Part shown: positions 43,569-57,637 of the stretch, piece by piece | Numbering within the stretch: the stretch's first letter is position 1 | Layout of the letters: each line of letters starts with the position of its first letter | Source: Sodiomyces alkalinus F11 | Lineage: Eukaryota > Ascomycota > Sordariomycetes > Glomerellales > Plectosphaerellaceae | Direction: 5' to 3' | DNA length: 64,000 bases | Assembly: GCF_003711515.1 (NCBI RefSeq) | Contig: NW_021167079.1 | Coordinates: forward strand, 1,725,471 to 1,789,470 | Notes under the pieces: generated by a model | Seen by the model: only the letters and a program-made list of their open reading frames with translations | Database searches by the model: none | What the model was told of the DNA's origin: nothing | Translations under genes and position numbers: made by a program

Positions 43569-43764
43569 TATTATATTCTATCACGTGAGCCACGGTATAG
43601 TGCTCTCCTATTAGTTAGAGGTGCCCTATTATCCTCGCTTAGAAGGTGGCAGATATATTTAGGACACGTATACCCGCCCCCTTTTTCTTTTTCTTTTATA
43701 GATAATATAATTATATATTTCCTGAATTAACGCTCCCTATAAGTATACTCCTATTAATTTAATA
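43569..43764 (+). repeat. Left LTR of the Copia element (196 bp)
   Basis: It begins TATTATATTCTATCACG and ends ATTAATTTAATA. It aligns by eye with the right copy at equal length. Most differences are C/T or G/A transitions, for example AATTTAATA here against AATTCAACA at right. Ancestral ends TG..CA are likely, with RIP having altered the left end. Confidence 0.88.
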
Positions 43765-46700
43765 GTTATAAGCCTGGGTAGTAGTAGTAACCAGTAACTT
43801 CCTGCTAATCTATTATTTATATTTATTTTTATATACTTCTATAGTATTACGGAGCCCTCCTACGCTCTCTCTCCTAATAATAAGCTTTTATTCGCTAAAC
43901 TCTTACTCGATACTATATCGAATAAGCTTAAGATCACGGCTAAAGCGCTTAGTATCCCGCGCCTTAAATCCACGCGGTAATAGACCGATTAGATCTTCTA
44001 TATCTAGTCGTATATATAAGGGATAAAGGTCTAGGCACTACTCGATCCTAGCTAAAAGGATTAGCTAGATAACTATCCTAAGTATATTATACTTAAATCC
44101 CTGGATTAACTACGCGAATAGTATTCCTAAGACGAGGGCGATAATACTATTATACCTTTAACGTAGGAGCTTATACGCCTTACCGAAATTAAGAATTAGT
44201 AGACTATAGCCTAGAATTAAAAGCTTAGTCGCCTTATTAGAGCGCTCGATAAGGCTAATTAACTACTTAAAATTACCGTAGAGACCTCTACCTATTAATA
44301 GGCTATCGAAGAGGCTATTAAAAAATATCCTAGCTATAAAGAGGAAAAATAAAATCGATACTTTATATTACGCCACGTAATAAAAGAACTTAAGAGTAGC
44401 TTCGCTCTAAGCAGTATTGATATAAAGGAAAAGGTAAGATAAGTATATAAAAAGTATCTATAAGACGCTTATCGAGCTAATATTAAAGTGGCTATATAGT
44501 ATACGGAGTAGAATACCCTTATTAAACACGTACATTAGTAAAAGGTAGCTAAGATTAAAGGACCTATTATTATTCAGAACTTTCTTATAATAGTTAGATA
44601 AAAGTTTACGCTTATTTAGGCAGAAACTAAGCTTTAAGAGCTAATAATAAAAGAGGTTTATAGCGATAAGATTTCCAATCTTTTAATATATGGCCGCGAG
44701 TTTAATGCTATTATAAGCGCTCTAACTATAGATAGAATACGCCACGGCGTTTACGCGACCCTAGGAGACCGCTTAGATAATAATAAAGGCGGAAAAAAGC
44801 CTAAGAAGAAGAGTATTAATTACCCCTATCAACGCGAATACACTTAGAAGCCAGAGCACTATAATAAGCTAGAGTACACTCTAACCGGAAAATACAAGCA
44901 GAGATCTAATACCTATATTAATAATAAGTAGTATAAGGAGATATAGAAGGAGATTAAGCTCTTAAAGTGGAAGAGCTTACGCGAAAAACTATCGAAAAAG
45001 GGATAGGAAAGCTTAGAGAGTAGTAGTAGTAAGGGAGTTAGGTATCCTAGAAAGGTTATTATAACTATCCTGGATCCCGCCCTTATCTATACTATAAAAG
45101 AGGTCCTTAGGATCTATACCGCGCTCTGACTAGGCCCCTACCCGCTCTTATAGAGTACTTTTCTTAATAATTACGACGTAACTTACCTTATTAATTTAAT
45201 TAACCTACTTATTCTAGGTTCCTTTATTCCTATAAAAGGATCTATCGAATCCGGTATAACCGACTTTCCGATTATTAGTAAAGGTAAACGGCTTTTTAAG
45301 GGAATCCTTAATAAACCTTTAGGTACTCCGAAAGCTAACTTAGAACTTAACGATATAGTTATTATAAAGGGATTTTACATGAATATTATATCGGAAGCTC
45401 TATTATATAAGGTTAGGATCTAGTATTCGGGTTATAACTGCTTATTACACTTTAGAATAGCGGAGAAGAGCGTAGTCTTATTAAAGCTACTTCGATACTT
45501 TAATATAACTATCCTTTAGTATAAGCTAATTTTATCTTCTTCTTCTTATTCGTTATTCTAACCGATATTATATAGTGTTATTCCGATTAATTACGACTAT
45601 TAATATATATTAGTTATAGTAATCGATCGACTAATAAGAGCTTACCGATATTACCAACCTTCCCGTAACCCTCCTCGTCTATAAGTCGACGAAGAATAGT
45701 TATAGCACTTAAGAGTAGGCTATCTTAGACTAAGCGCTCTACGAGTATTAGTTCGTAACGCTAGGAACGTGTTAATTAAGGGAACTAAGCGGATAGACTA
45801 TAAGATATACTCTAGAACCTAGGTATATTAAGTTATATCTCGATACACGTTAGAATACCGCTCCTTATAACCGTTTTAGCGTATTTATTAGGATCTTTAA
45901 GAGCTACCCAAGAGCTATAACGGTATACAATATCTTCTTATAATAAAGGACGAATATAGCGGCTAGATCTACGTGCTGCCTTTAGCTTCGAAAAACAGTG
46001 TTACGGTTTATAACGCATTATAAGCCTTTAAATAATAGGTTAACCGGTAGTTTATATTATATATCTATAAGATACCTAGTAATAATAAGCCCTTAATCGT
46101 TAATCTAGTAAGGGATTTAATAACCTAGCTATAGGCGAGTAGTTAAGGGATCGATATAGAAATTATACCGCCTTATATCTATAAACCGAACGGAGGTAGC
46201 GAAAAAGCCGGGTAACTAATTATTATAAAGTCTAATACTATACTTAACGGAGTAAGAATTCTATTAGATAAATAGCCAGAAAGCATTAAAACGGTAGCGT
46301 TATTATATAATATAAGTCCCTTATAACGATACGGATAGAAATCCTTAATAGAAATCCTTAACTTATAGTTTAGAGATAATACGCGGATTCTAGTAAGAGA
46401 ATATATAGCCGACCTATGCCCTAATTAGAGTAGTATTTATACCGACGGCTACCGAGCCTATCTAATAGCGAGGGATAAGGAGGCTAGGAGGAATAGGGAA
46501 CTATATAAGGTTTAACTAAGGGGATATATTAGGTATTTTATAGGTTACGTTACTTATAATATTTACCGAGTATAGATTCTATAGCTTTAGAAGGTTATTA
46601 TAATACGTAATATATAGTTTAATAAGTAGCTATTTTATAAACTATAGCTTAAAGAAGTAGAATAGATCCCGGAGCCCGAGGCGAGGAACTAGCTTATAAC

Positions 46701-49120
46701 TTATAAAATATAAGAAGATAAAGATAACGACTTTATCCTATAGGCCTACCCTCCAAGTAGATTAATTAATAGCGTATCTTCTAAAGAATAAGTATAGTCC
46801 ACGGGTTTAAACTCGAGGGTAAGAGTAGTAAAGGCTAAATTAAACGCTTTATCGCTATTACTAAATACACCTAATATACCCGAACCGCCCGCGATAAGAC
46901 TTTAAACCCTACGCGTAATACTTAATCCTTAGAGCAGGAATCTTTAGGTTATAAGCGTAGAGCCGTAGTCTTCGGAGGAACTCTTAATTAATAATTCTTC
47001 CAACTAATAAGATAATAAAGCGGTTACCTAAGAAGATACCATAACCGATACGCTAGAATTATATATACTAGAGCTTAATACGGACACTTCGACGATTTTA
47101 ACTATAAAATGGAGTACGTAGGCGATAGTATAGGGACTAGCTACCCTTAATCCGTACTATAGTATTAGCCGTATTATAGCGTCCGGATCTAGACTACTTA
47201 TCCGACTAACTCCTAAGGTGACCGCCTACTAAAGGAAAAAGAGTATACTAGTAAAGGAAGTAACACGCGTTAGTATAAGAATCACCGATCGCCGTGCTTA
47301 AGGAAAGACTATTCGGATTAATCCACGGATATATTAGGTAAAGCCAGATGTACCTTTAACTTATACCTTTTTCTTATCTAATTAATAAGAAGAGCGCTAG
47401 GACGGGCTAAAAGGGATTTTAAACCTTAATTTAATAATCCTCGGAGTAGCCGATACTAAAATAAATACCTATTTAAATACTAAAAAAGAGGCTATAACGT
47501 CACCGAAGCCCTTAATTAACGGCAGGGTTTATCACGACCACCTAAAGGCTATACTAAGGTATTAGCGGGAGCTTACTAACCACCCGATATATAAATAGTT
47601 TAACGAAGCCGCGTAGAAGGAGATAAATAAGCTAATTAAGAAGCGTATATAAAGGGAAATTAAGCGCTTAGAGGCGAAGTTGAAGCCTTTTCCATTAAAG
47701 TGGGTTTTTACCTATAAGTTCGACTAAGACGGATATCTTAAACGATATAAGGGACGCTTATATATTCGAGGGGACTTTTAGAAGAGCTTAATAATTAAGG
47801 GAACCTATATAGTAACGCTTATTATATAATCTTTTCGTATTATTATAGCCCTAACTACTTAGTTTAATCTAGAGATTACGTAACTTAATATTATTAACGC
47901 CTTTATTAATGCCTAAAGGAGTAAAATAGGAACGCCTATTATATACGAACTTCCCGATAGATTTAAGTAGCCCGATAAGTGCTTAGAGCTCGATAAAGCA
48001 CTATATAGACTACGCGACTCGCCTAGACTATAGTTCTAGACCTTTACGGCCATTCTAATAGACTTAGAGATAAAGGCTAGTAAGGAAGAACCGTGTTTAT
48101 TCTATACTAAGACTTAAGACGTATTTGTTATCTTCTTTATAGACGATATTCTTATATTATTTTATAGACATAGTGCTATAAACGGCCTTAGGATTATTGA
48201 AGGGATTAAATAAGGTTTAAGGTATCGGAAAAAGGGGAAGCCGATTAGTTTTTAGGTATTAAGATTACTCGAGATCGCCCTAAACGTAAGGTTTTCCTCT
48301 CCTATAACTTATATATCGAAAAGATCGTAGCCAGGTTTAAATTAAACGCTCTAAATACCTACCTAATAATCCCTATTCCCGTCATGAAATACCGGAAAAA
48401 AGAAAACAAAGCCACCGCTTAAGAGATTAAATCTTATTAAGAAAAGATCGGATTAATACTTTATATAATAGTTATAATACGTCCTAATATAGTATTCGCC
48501 GCCTTTATCCTCTCCCGCTTTCTTAGAAACCCCTCTCCTAAGCACTATAAAGCGGTAGATTAAGCTATCCGCTATTTATTTATAATAAGGGACCTCTCGA
48601 TTTAGTACGGATCGAGCACTAGTTTATAAGCGATAGTTATCGTAAGCGACGCCTCTTTTATAGACGATTTAGATATACGAAGATCTTTATAGGGTTACTT
48701 TATTAGCCTATTTAGTGGATTAGTTATATAGAAAGTAATAAGGTAAGTAATAGTAATAATATCTATAACCAAAATAAAGCTACTCGCTTTAAAGTAAGTA
48801 GCAAAAGAAATAATAGGTTTAAAGCTTTTTTTCGTCGAAATACGCTTTAATCTAGAATCTCCTTAGGATATCCACTACGATAACACGTAAAAGATACGCC
48901 TAGTAGTCGATAATAGCTTTAGAATTAAGACTAGGCTTCGCTATATAGATATATAGCGCTTTTAGGTAAGGCAGGAGAACGTAAAGGGATTATTTAGAGT
49001 CGTATATCTTACTACGAATTTAATACTAATAGACGGATCAATAAAAGCACTTCCACGATAAAAATTCAAGAACTTCTAAGTATATCTTAATATAATTAGT
49101 GCACGGAGGGGGTAAAAATA
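43765..49120 (+). pseudogene. Copia gag-pol remnant
   Basis: Six-frame reading shows Ty1/Copia landmarks on the plus strand, broken by many TAA/TAG. They are a gag zinc-knuckle-like stretch near 44820-44870 (Cys codons TGC/TGT seen as TAC/TAT) and an integrase-like segment near 46250-46330 (PESIKTVALLYN, SP). Reverse transcriptase follows near 47695-47770 (PLKWVFTYKFD, DGYLKRYKGRLYIRG) and an FFIDDIL box near 48133. RNase H motifs lie near 48770-48990 (LLALK, DNT, RY-DI). The order gag, integrase, RT, RNase H is the Copia order. The product is dead. Confidence 0.82.
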
Positions 49121-50500
49121 AGCAGTTAAAGTCGAAATTCCCGCGCCCTAGGCGTACCGCGCGCCGGCGGTTTAGTTAATTCAGTAAAAAGAAGGGTATA
49201 TCGTTATTTTAATACTATAATACTATACTAGACTCTAAAAGTAAATCCTAAACCCCTAAAAGATAATATCGGAGCACCCTAGCTAAGTTACTAAGCTCTA
49301 TTAGCTCTATCCGGAGCACTATCCTACGTATTAGCTACGCTAGGCACTATAGTATTTCCTCTAGTAGGAGGAGTAACGATAAACCTATTCTCTCGTAAAA
49401 TATCTATTATAACCCCTGCGAGCTAGGAGGTAGAAGTGCTACCTAAAACAGTAGTAGGAAACTAGTTTAGTACTCCTTTAAGTTCTTCCTTACGGAAGAA
49501 CTTCTTATTATCCTTATCCTCCATTAGCTTAATTATAAACTTCACCGTCTACTTGAGTTTAGCGAAGAACTACGCGAAATTCGTTAGTCAGAGTATTTAA
49601 CTATAGATACAAAGCGATAAACGTATCTTTTTATCGTTATCCTCCGAGTCCTTATTAAGTTTTGGACTATAATATAATTAAAAAGAATTTTAACTAAGGA
49701 GATAAGGCCGGTAAAACTATAAGTATAGGTTAGCGGTCGTAAAGCTTAATAGCGTATATATCTTCGAGCTAATATAAAATAGAGTACCCAATTACGATGG
49801 TAAAGCGCCTTAGATAGGGGGTAAGAACTTATAAAGGGTGGTATATATAGTTTCTATCCTTATACTTTTAGTAGCGATAGGAGCGGCCAGGAACGGAAAT
49901 ATAGTAATTAAATAAGCGCTATTTCCCCGAATAAATACCTTTTACGTATTCTAGGTAGGGCAGATTAAATAGAACCGGAATAAAATTATCCTTAGTATCC
50001 TTATTATTATTATTACTGCCCTTAGTAGTCTTCTAAGGAGTTAGCTTAGAATAGAGCAGAGATATTATAGACTAACGCTCGGAAATAACTTATAGAAGCA
50101 CCCTTCTTAGTACCGGCTTTACCCTTAGTCTTCTTGACACTATGAGCCGAGGTTTTCTTAGCTACCGCAGCACGGGTAACGGCCAAGAGGGTAGGGGGAG
50201 CCTAAACGACGCTACTAGTTAGCACGCGCCACTAAAAACAAAGCTCCGATACTCACTATATGGATATTATTATTATTTTTATTACTATTAATAGGAAAAT
50301 TCGGAAAAATTAGATTAAAAATCGTTAAATTCCTTAAAAATAACGGAATAAGAATTATAAAAGGGAGGATCTAAAAGCTCTAAAACGCCGGTATAACGCC
50401 TTTAATTTATCTACGGAAGGCCCTACTATCATCTATTTACTACTACTATTAATAGCAATTTTCCTTTATTATTTACTACTATTATTATTGTTTTTATTAT
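49121..50500. mobile_element. Unassigned repeat DNA inside the composite element
   Basis: RIP-affected DNA between the Copia RNase H end and the LINE. On the minus strand around 50095-50200 a Lys/Ala/Gly-rich frame (KKTSAHSVKKTKGKAG) and, further along, an interrupted frame near 49860-49990 look protein-like, so it may be a third element in reverse orientation or a LINE 5' portion. I cannot assign it. Confidence 0.35.
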
Positions 50501-53500
50501 TTTATAGGAAATAAGTATCGTTAAGCCGAAAGTGCCACTAAGGTGCCGTATTATCGATAAAATCAATTCTAATATCGGATTCGGACTCTACGCCCTTAAA
50601 AGCACCGGAGACCGATATCGTAGCGAGACCGCAGAAGGCGCGGTGAGTTATATACTGCAGGGCGGCCCGCAGGGCTAACCGAACGCGATACCGGTATACC
50701 ACTATAGAGCGCCCAGAATACGATAACTAGAACTAACCCGGGGCGCGTGGCGCCGGGAAAGCCCTAAAAATCCTAGGTACTAAGCGGGCGCACCGAAGGC
50801 GCACTATATAAACTACGTACCTAATTTTCCGGACTACTAGCTAACAGGGTAAGCGCCGATAAGGCGCTAAAGCTAGTATAGAAGATCCTTTAAACGTAAT
50901 ACTATAAGACTATTATAGGGAAGCCACTATACTAATAACCCGGTAGTAATATACTCCCCCTTACGACTAAAGGGCTTACCGACACGATCTAATAAGCGAT
51001 TAAGGATATACTAACGGAACTACTTAGAGTAATAGGATCTAAGACCTACGCCTAGGTAGTAAGGAGTACGCCCGCGTAGCGCTAACGGATCGAGATAGTA
51101 CTAGTAAAGGTTATACCTACCCGATACGCCCGAGAGCTAATAGTCCGATATAGAGACGCCGAGACCGACCTTAAAAGCCGAACCCTATAAGAGATTACTA
51201 AGGCGGTTAATTAAGTTACCCGCCGTGTGGATATAATAGCCGCGCGATAACTTCTAAGCGGCGATATAATTCTTACGTTTAAGTATAGGAATAAATAATA
51301 GATAGCGAACGCGAATAACTAAGTTAAAGGCGTATTCGGTATAGGAGCCACGATATATAAGAAAACGTACTAAGTTATAGTAAAAGGAATACCGATAGTG
51401 TAGCTATTAACTTACGACCCCGATGCGGCACTATAAGAACTTCGGCTATAAAATAACGTAGCGATTACCCGAATTAAGGCTAGGAAACCCAGGAATAATA
51501 TAGCGTGGACGGCGTTACTAACTATTAAGGTCGCCCGCCCCGAGGACACGGAGCGACTAATAAGGGAGGGAGTCTTCTTTAATTACGGACACTATAATAA
51601 TAAACCCTATAACCCCGAGATCTCCCTATAACGGTACTTTAAGTGCTTTAACTTCGGATATAAAGCAGGTTAGTGCTAGGCGATAAAAGCACTATACGGG
51701 TATTACGGCGGCGTAGAGTCGGCGTACCGAGGGGGCTTCGCGGCATATAAGGCTAAGATAGACCCGAAGAAAAAGCGTTACGCCGCCTATAAGGGGCCGT
51801 ACGCGGTATTCGACGATAAATACCTAAGTAAAGTAAAGGAAAGGGCGCGGACTAAGGAGGTATATACTAATAGGGTAAGGGGATTCGACTTTAGCTAACT
51901 TAAGAAATATAGGGCGGAGAGGGAGCGTAGCGTTTTTATAGCGTCGCTAGATACGATAATAGTCCCCGAACCGCCTAAGAAAAAAAGAAAATAGAAAGGA
52001 CGCCCCTTAGGGTCGCGGAATATCCTTCTTAGATTATATACCGCCCTCTCTACGCCCACGTAGGATAATAATATTATAAGGTTCCTCGCCTCTAATAATA
52101 CCTTCTAACCTCTATAAAGCCTTACCCCCTACCCCCGGGCTATACCTAAGGCGTAACTATAAAGCGAAGCAAGCACGGCGTAGCCACCTAAGATAAATAA
52201 TTAGAATCGCTTAGTAGAATATAAGGGGATAGCGGGATAGAGTATAATAGGCGCTTTATAACCGTAGCAGGTATAACGTAATAACGGTAATAAAGCCCGG
52301 GTTAGATAAAAGGAAGAACCCGATTTACCCGAGGGGATATAATTATAGGATAGTATAGGGGAGTAGGCACGCCTTCTCTATATATATAAACGGTATAAGG
52401 CCGCTATATTTATATAGTATATGGGTAAGGATTAGGCCTAGGCTATAATTAGAGTCGGGATATAATAGTAGGAGACGAATATATAGGTAGTATACTTACT
52501 ATACTACGAGGGAGGAGAGTAGGAGACCCTAATATATAAACTTATAGCAGAACCGGAGCGGTAGCGCACTATCCTAGTAGGAGACTTTAACCTAAAGAAT
52601 CCCCTTTAGGATAGGTATAATAGATATAAAAGATAATCAGAAGACCTTATTACGCTCGCGTACCGATAGTAACTTAATCTTATAACCCCGAAAGGATATA
52701 TTACTATAATCTCGGCCGATACTAATTAATAGTATAGCACGCTAAACCTTATCTAGGTCTCGGCGGACCTTATATACGTATACTAAGGGGATAATCTAGA
52801 CCTAATAGGCTTAGACTATATAGCCTAGGTAATTAATATCGATACGGCGTAACCGCACTAGTGTATTATTAGTAAAGGATAAAGGTAGAGGAAGTTAGAC
52901 TAGGAAGCGGCCTAAAGAGAGGCCTAGAGGCTAGACTATAAAGAAATACCCCTTACCCCGGAAGTAATCGACTAGGTAGTAAACTAAATACTATAGGACC
53001 TTACTAGTATCGCGGACGCTATGGCACTGCGCCGCGAGCTAGCCGCCTTCCGCGATAGGCCGCTATAATAGACGCAGGTCGCGCGGTAGGTAGAATAAAC
53101 TTAAGGAGGCAGAAAAATATCGCGATATTCTAATTAGAATAAAGAAGCGGAAAAGCTAACACGGCGCTATTAATACGATAGTAGCAGACCAGAAAAGCCT
53201 CTAGGTATTATAACACTAGGCCCGGATAGTAAGCTACCTACCCTTAAACCTCCTATCTATCCCGCCCCTATAGCGTAGCGCGGGCGGACTAGTTATAATA
53301 ATATATAATAGGAAAGCGATAATCCTCGTAGAGAAGTTTTTCTCCTTACTATACCCTATAAAAAGCGGGCATATTAGCGGCGCGCTAAGAATAGCGGTAA
53401 TACTACTTATATAAGAGGTCACGGAAGAGGAGGTCTAGTAGGCTATATAATAAATAATAAAGTAGAAGGTACCCGGGTAGGACGGCCTACCGAACGGATT

Positions 53501-55480
53501 CCTACTCGTTTATAGCTAACCACTCTATAAGCGACTAGTATAACTCTTCTCCGCGAGCCTTAAGGCCGTATATTTCCCGTAATAATACTATACCGTAGAA
53601 ATAGTAATACTTAAGAAACTAGGTAAACCGAAGGAAGCTTATACGATAGCCTTAGGGTAACGACCGATATTACTCCTTAGCGTAATAGGGAAGGTCTTTA
53701 AGAAGATAATAGTAAGGAGAATTATAACCGTAGCGGAGGAGTACTAACTCCTCCCCGCCGGATAGATAAGTAATCGTAGATACCGCGATGTAACGATAGC
53801 GGTTAGGGCTATTATAGAGGGGGTATACGCCACGTAGGAGCGCGGCGGGGCCGTAGCGTAATTAAAGCTTAATATCCAAGGCGCCTTCGATATAGTACTA
53901 TACTAAAAACTCCTTAAAGTCCTCGCCTAGTACGGCTTCCCGGACTAGGTTATGAAATAGACCTAGTTATACCTTATAGCGCGCACGGCGCGCCTGCGTT
54001 TTAATAGTAACACGGCGTATTAGGTAGAAATCTAGGCGGGAGTCCCCTAAGGATCCCCCCTCTCCTTAATTCTCTTTATACTATTTATTAGAATATTCTA
54101 CTAGGAATTAATCCGGATACCGCGGGTCGTGGTAGTTAGCTTTACCGATAATATAAATATCGTGGCCTTTAGACGTAATAAGGCCGTACTACGAGTATAC
54201 CTTGAACGGGTATAGTAAGTCTGCTAAAGCTAGTTATAGAGGAGCGGACTACGATTTAAGCCACGGAAGTACGAGCTCCTTTACTTTATAAGAAAATAAG
54301 AACCGCTACCACTCCTGCTACGCCTTAAGGGCGCACTGGCGCCGTAAGTTAGAGAAATAGAGGTCCTAGGGGTTATCCTCGACTAGAAGCTTATATTCCG
54401 TCCCTATATTAGGAAACTTAAAGCTAAACTCCTTACCCAGAAATACGCTATTACGCGCCTTATAGCGTTAGTATAGGGCTACTGTATCGGGGACACGCGT
54501 AAACTATACTAAATAGTAGTCCGGAGCGCTATACTATACGCGGCCCCGGCCTTCTACATAATAATAAGAAAAGAGGAGAAGCCGAGCGGAGTTCTTAAAG
54601 GACTAGCTAATAAGTAGGCGTAATACCTACGTATTATTACCATCGCGTATTGGGCTACTACTACGAAGGTAGTTAAGATAAAGGCGGGGGTCCCCCCCCT
54701 TAACTTATACTATAACGCCCTAACCGTATAAGCGGTGCTACGTATAAAGGATACCTAGATAGAGTAAACGATACTTTAGGTACGATAAGTAGCCGAAGTA
54801 GCCACGTAGCGTAGAAGACGCGGGGGAGGGGTTAGGCCCTACTTAAGGTCCTAGGGGGTATAAAAGTAGGAAGTCGAGTCCTAGCTCTTTAGGAGGGAAT
54901 TAGCCTAACGCCTTTAAGAGGAATAGGCGTACCGGTAAAAGCGTACCTTACTACGCTAATATAATAGCGTGGCCGTAGCGTGGATACCCTAATTCGACTA
55001 CACGGCGCTTAGGAAGTATAAGGGCCTTATAAAACTATAGAGCTCTATCCTTACCTAGATTCAAACGGAGAAAATAAGCCTTTATTACTTCCTTTTTATA
55101 AGAGGCGTGCCGGAAACAGCGACGCCGTGTTACCGGTACACCGATAAAGGGCCGGAGATAGCGGAATATATCGCGTTATAGTGCCGAGATATATTAGAGG
55201 AGATATAAGAGCGCCTTATAGCCGATACGGGCGCGCGCCTACTAATAAAATAGGACTAGCTCCTAGCGCTCTAGAGTAAGGAGACCGCGGGGAAGGTCGT
55301 GAAGTGGTTCCTATAAACCGGGCGCCTTCCGGACTTCCGACTAGTATAATAACTAGACGCGGAGGCATAGTAAAGCCCCTATAGTACTAGAACCTCGGGT
55401 ATAAACACGGGGAGGCGAAGACGACTATAAAGAGAGGTAAAGACGACTACGAAGGGAATAAGTAAAAGGAGAGTAAGATA
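50500..55480 (+). pseudogene. LINE (Tad-like) ORF1/ORF2 remnant
   Basis: Plus-strand frames with many stops. ORF1-like part: a gag region near 51330-51420 and a zinc-knuckle region near 51570-51690 (YNPEISLQR, FKCFNFG). ORF2-like part: endonuclease motif VGDFNLKNPL near 52578-52610. Reverse transcriptase motifs follow: RPILLLSVIGKV-like near 53662, LKLNIQGAFD near 53860-53890, GVP-GSPLSLILF near 54037-54075 and an F-DD-like box near 54138. Past 54.7 kb are RNase H-like and C-terminal parts that I cannot delimit. Motif order and lack of integrase point to a non-LTR element of the fungal Tad clade, inserted in or next to the Copia 3' end. Confidence 0.72.
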
Positions 55481-56670
55481 TTTATTAATAGCCGCTATAC
55501 GACTACACTATAGACGCGCTATATTTACTCTTTATCTATATACTTAGCGGACTTATTATCGTTATTATCGGAGCTAATTGCTTTACTATCTACTAGGATA
55601 ACCTTATCCTTACCTTTACCCTTATCCTCGGTAGCTAAGGCCGTAGGATCCCCCGATAAAGGAACGGGGATACCCTATAATACATATTAGTAACGGGGTT
55701 AGCGCGGGGTCAGCGCGGGGTAACTTATAAGGTAGGCGAGGATAAGCTCTAATATCTTACCGTTACGAGCGTAGCTATTACTATAGCTCTACGGGGGCGC
55801 GGCGGCGGGGGCGGCGATTATACTAATACTACTAGCCTGGCGGAGGGCGACGCGATACGCCCGAAAAGCGCGAGTCTAGCGGGTAACCGCCTACTAATAC
55901 TTCCGGATATTCTACGATAGGATTAGTAATAAGGACGTAGCGTATATAGTACGACAGAGAAGGCGAAAAACCTATAAAAGGAGTTAGGGCGGCGCGGGCA
56001 GTAGCGGTGTCGTTATAGGGGGGGGGACTTAATAGGAGAATTAAAGGAGTAAGGGCGTAGCGAGGGTATAGCGGGGATAAACCGGGGCGTAGTAGCTACT
56101 ACTACGATTACTATTAATATACTTAATATAACGGGCGCCGGCTCCTAAGTCGGGTTAGTAAATACGGTATAGAGTGGGGGCGCCGCGGGGGCGTAGCGGG
56201 AATATAACGGGACTATATACTAAGGGGGTTTTAGTAGGGTATAGCCTAGTAGTCTTATACTAGGGACACGATGCACGAGGTATAAGGCGATAAGCGGATA
56301 GTAGGGGTAATAGCGGACTATACCGGGTTAGAATATAAAGCGGGGGCGTAGAGCGGGCATAACGATAATAGAGCGGGGAACTTATAGTAGAAGGCTAAGG
56401 GGTAGCCGGCCCTTTACCCTTATAGGCGCCGGCACCGGCTCCCCCTTTAGTAATAGAGGTCTTATTACTAGATATCTAGAGGGGTAGGAGAGTTAGACCG
56501 AGGCGGGCGTTACGGGAGCGGAGCGGGGGCGGCGCGAGGATAGCGCGACCCGGAACCCCGTTAGATCCCTTACTATATAGCCGAATAGCACCGGGGATCC
56601 CGTATAGGAATTCTAGGGCCGTACCTATATCGTACCGACCGCGTAAAACTTACCTTAAGAACGATAGCTT

Positions 56671-56870
56671 AAAGGAGGAAAAGAGGAAAGGAGGAAAAGA
56701 GGAAAGGAGGAAAAGAGGAAAGGAGGAAAAGAGGAAAGGAGGAAAAGANNNNNNNNNNNNNNNNNNNNNNNNNNNNNNNNNNNNNNNNNNNNNNNNNNNN
56801 NNNNNNNNNNNNNNNNNNNNNNNNNNNNNNNNNNNNNNGAAAGGAGGAAAAGAGAGGAAAAGAGGGAGGG
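56671..56870 (+). repeat. 16-bp purine minisatellite interrupted by assembly gap
   Basis: Tandem copies of a purine unit like AAAGGAGGAAAAGAGG run up to 56748, then 90 N (56749-56838), then the same repeat resumes. The true copy number is therefore unknown. Strand-biased purine tracts can form triplex DNA. Confidence 0.85.
56749..56838. other. Assembly gap of 90 N
   Basis: An unsequenced stretch within the purine minisatellite. The length may be an estimate by the assembler. An apparent ORF across it on the minus strand is an artefact. Confidence 0.98.
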
Positions 56871-57637
56871 TTATAAGAAAAGGGAGCGGCAGATTAGCCC
56901 TACGAGTCACCACGCCTTCTAGGGAACGGTAGCCACGCCCGGCCTATACTATAACGCTTACCCCGGAGAGCTTACGCAGCGCGAGTAAGGGAGGCATATA
57001 ACTAAATAAGGGCTACTATAAATAGCAGGTATATAAAGAAGGTTTTAGAATAAATAATAAATAAAGGAAGGAGTAAGGGGGGGTAGGCGTACCCCCCCCC
57101 CCCTATAGAAGGGAGGGAGGGTATAAAAGGTACCGCGGCGAGGGAAGAATAACCTCGCTGGATCCGGAATAAAGGAAAGGACGGCGGTAAGGGACCGTGG
57201 CGATAGCGTACCGAGGGCGCGTGCGACCGATATAGCACCTACTAAACTAACTAGCCGACCCCTATTAGCTATTAGCCCGGAGGTAAGATCCGGTTTTCGA
57301 ATAGCGATAAAAACGGGGCCGCAGAGCGATACCGTAGCGGCTATACACGATAGAACTACCTATACAATAAGAGCGTAAGGGTTTTTATCTATTAACGGTT
57401 TTCCCTCGAGAATTAGAGAAGGACTATTACCTAGGTGGCTAGCCTAGCTTAGCTAAGCGAGAATAGCGTAATAAATAATAATAATATTATTATTTTATAG
57501 CTTTTATTCCTGCCTTTTAACTCGATATTAAGGGTATTATATAGCCCTTTAAGACTGTTTTAAGGTTAAAAATAAGGCTAGGTTAAGGTTAGGCTAAGTA
57601 ATCGTTCCGCTAATCACGGCGTAATAATTAAAGGGTA

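Larger units (their letters stand above)
55481..57637. mobile_element. Unresolved 3' part of the composite element
   Basis: RIP-affected, GC-variable DNA with the minisatellite and assembly gap in the middle. It may be the LINE 3' region, more nested pieces, or the Copia 3' untranslated part just before the right LTR. No open frame and no family mark seen. Confidence 0.4.

Noticed and set aside
56650..56913. Minus-strand ORF of 87 codons
   Set aside because: It runs through 90 N and is coded by the 16-bp purine minisatellite; not a protein gene.
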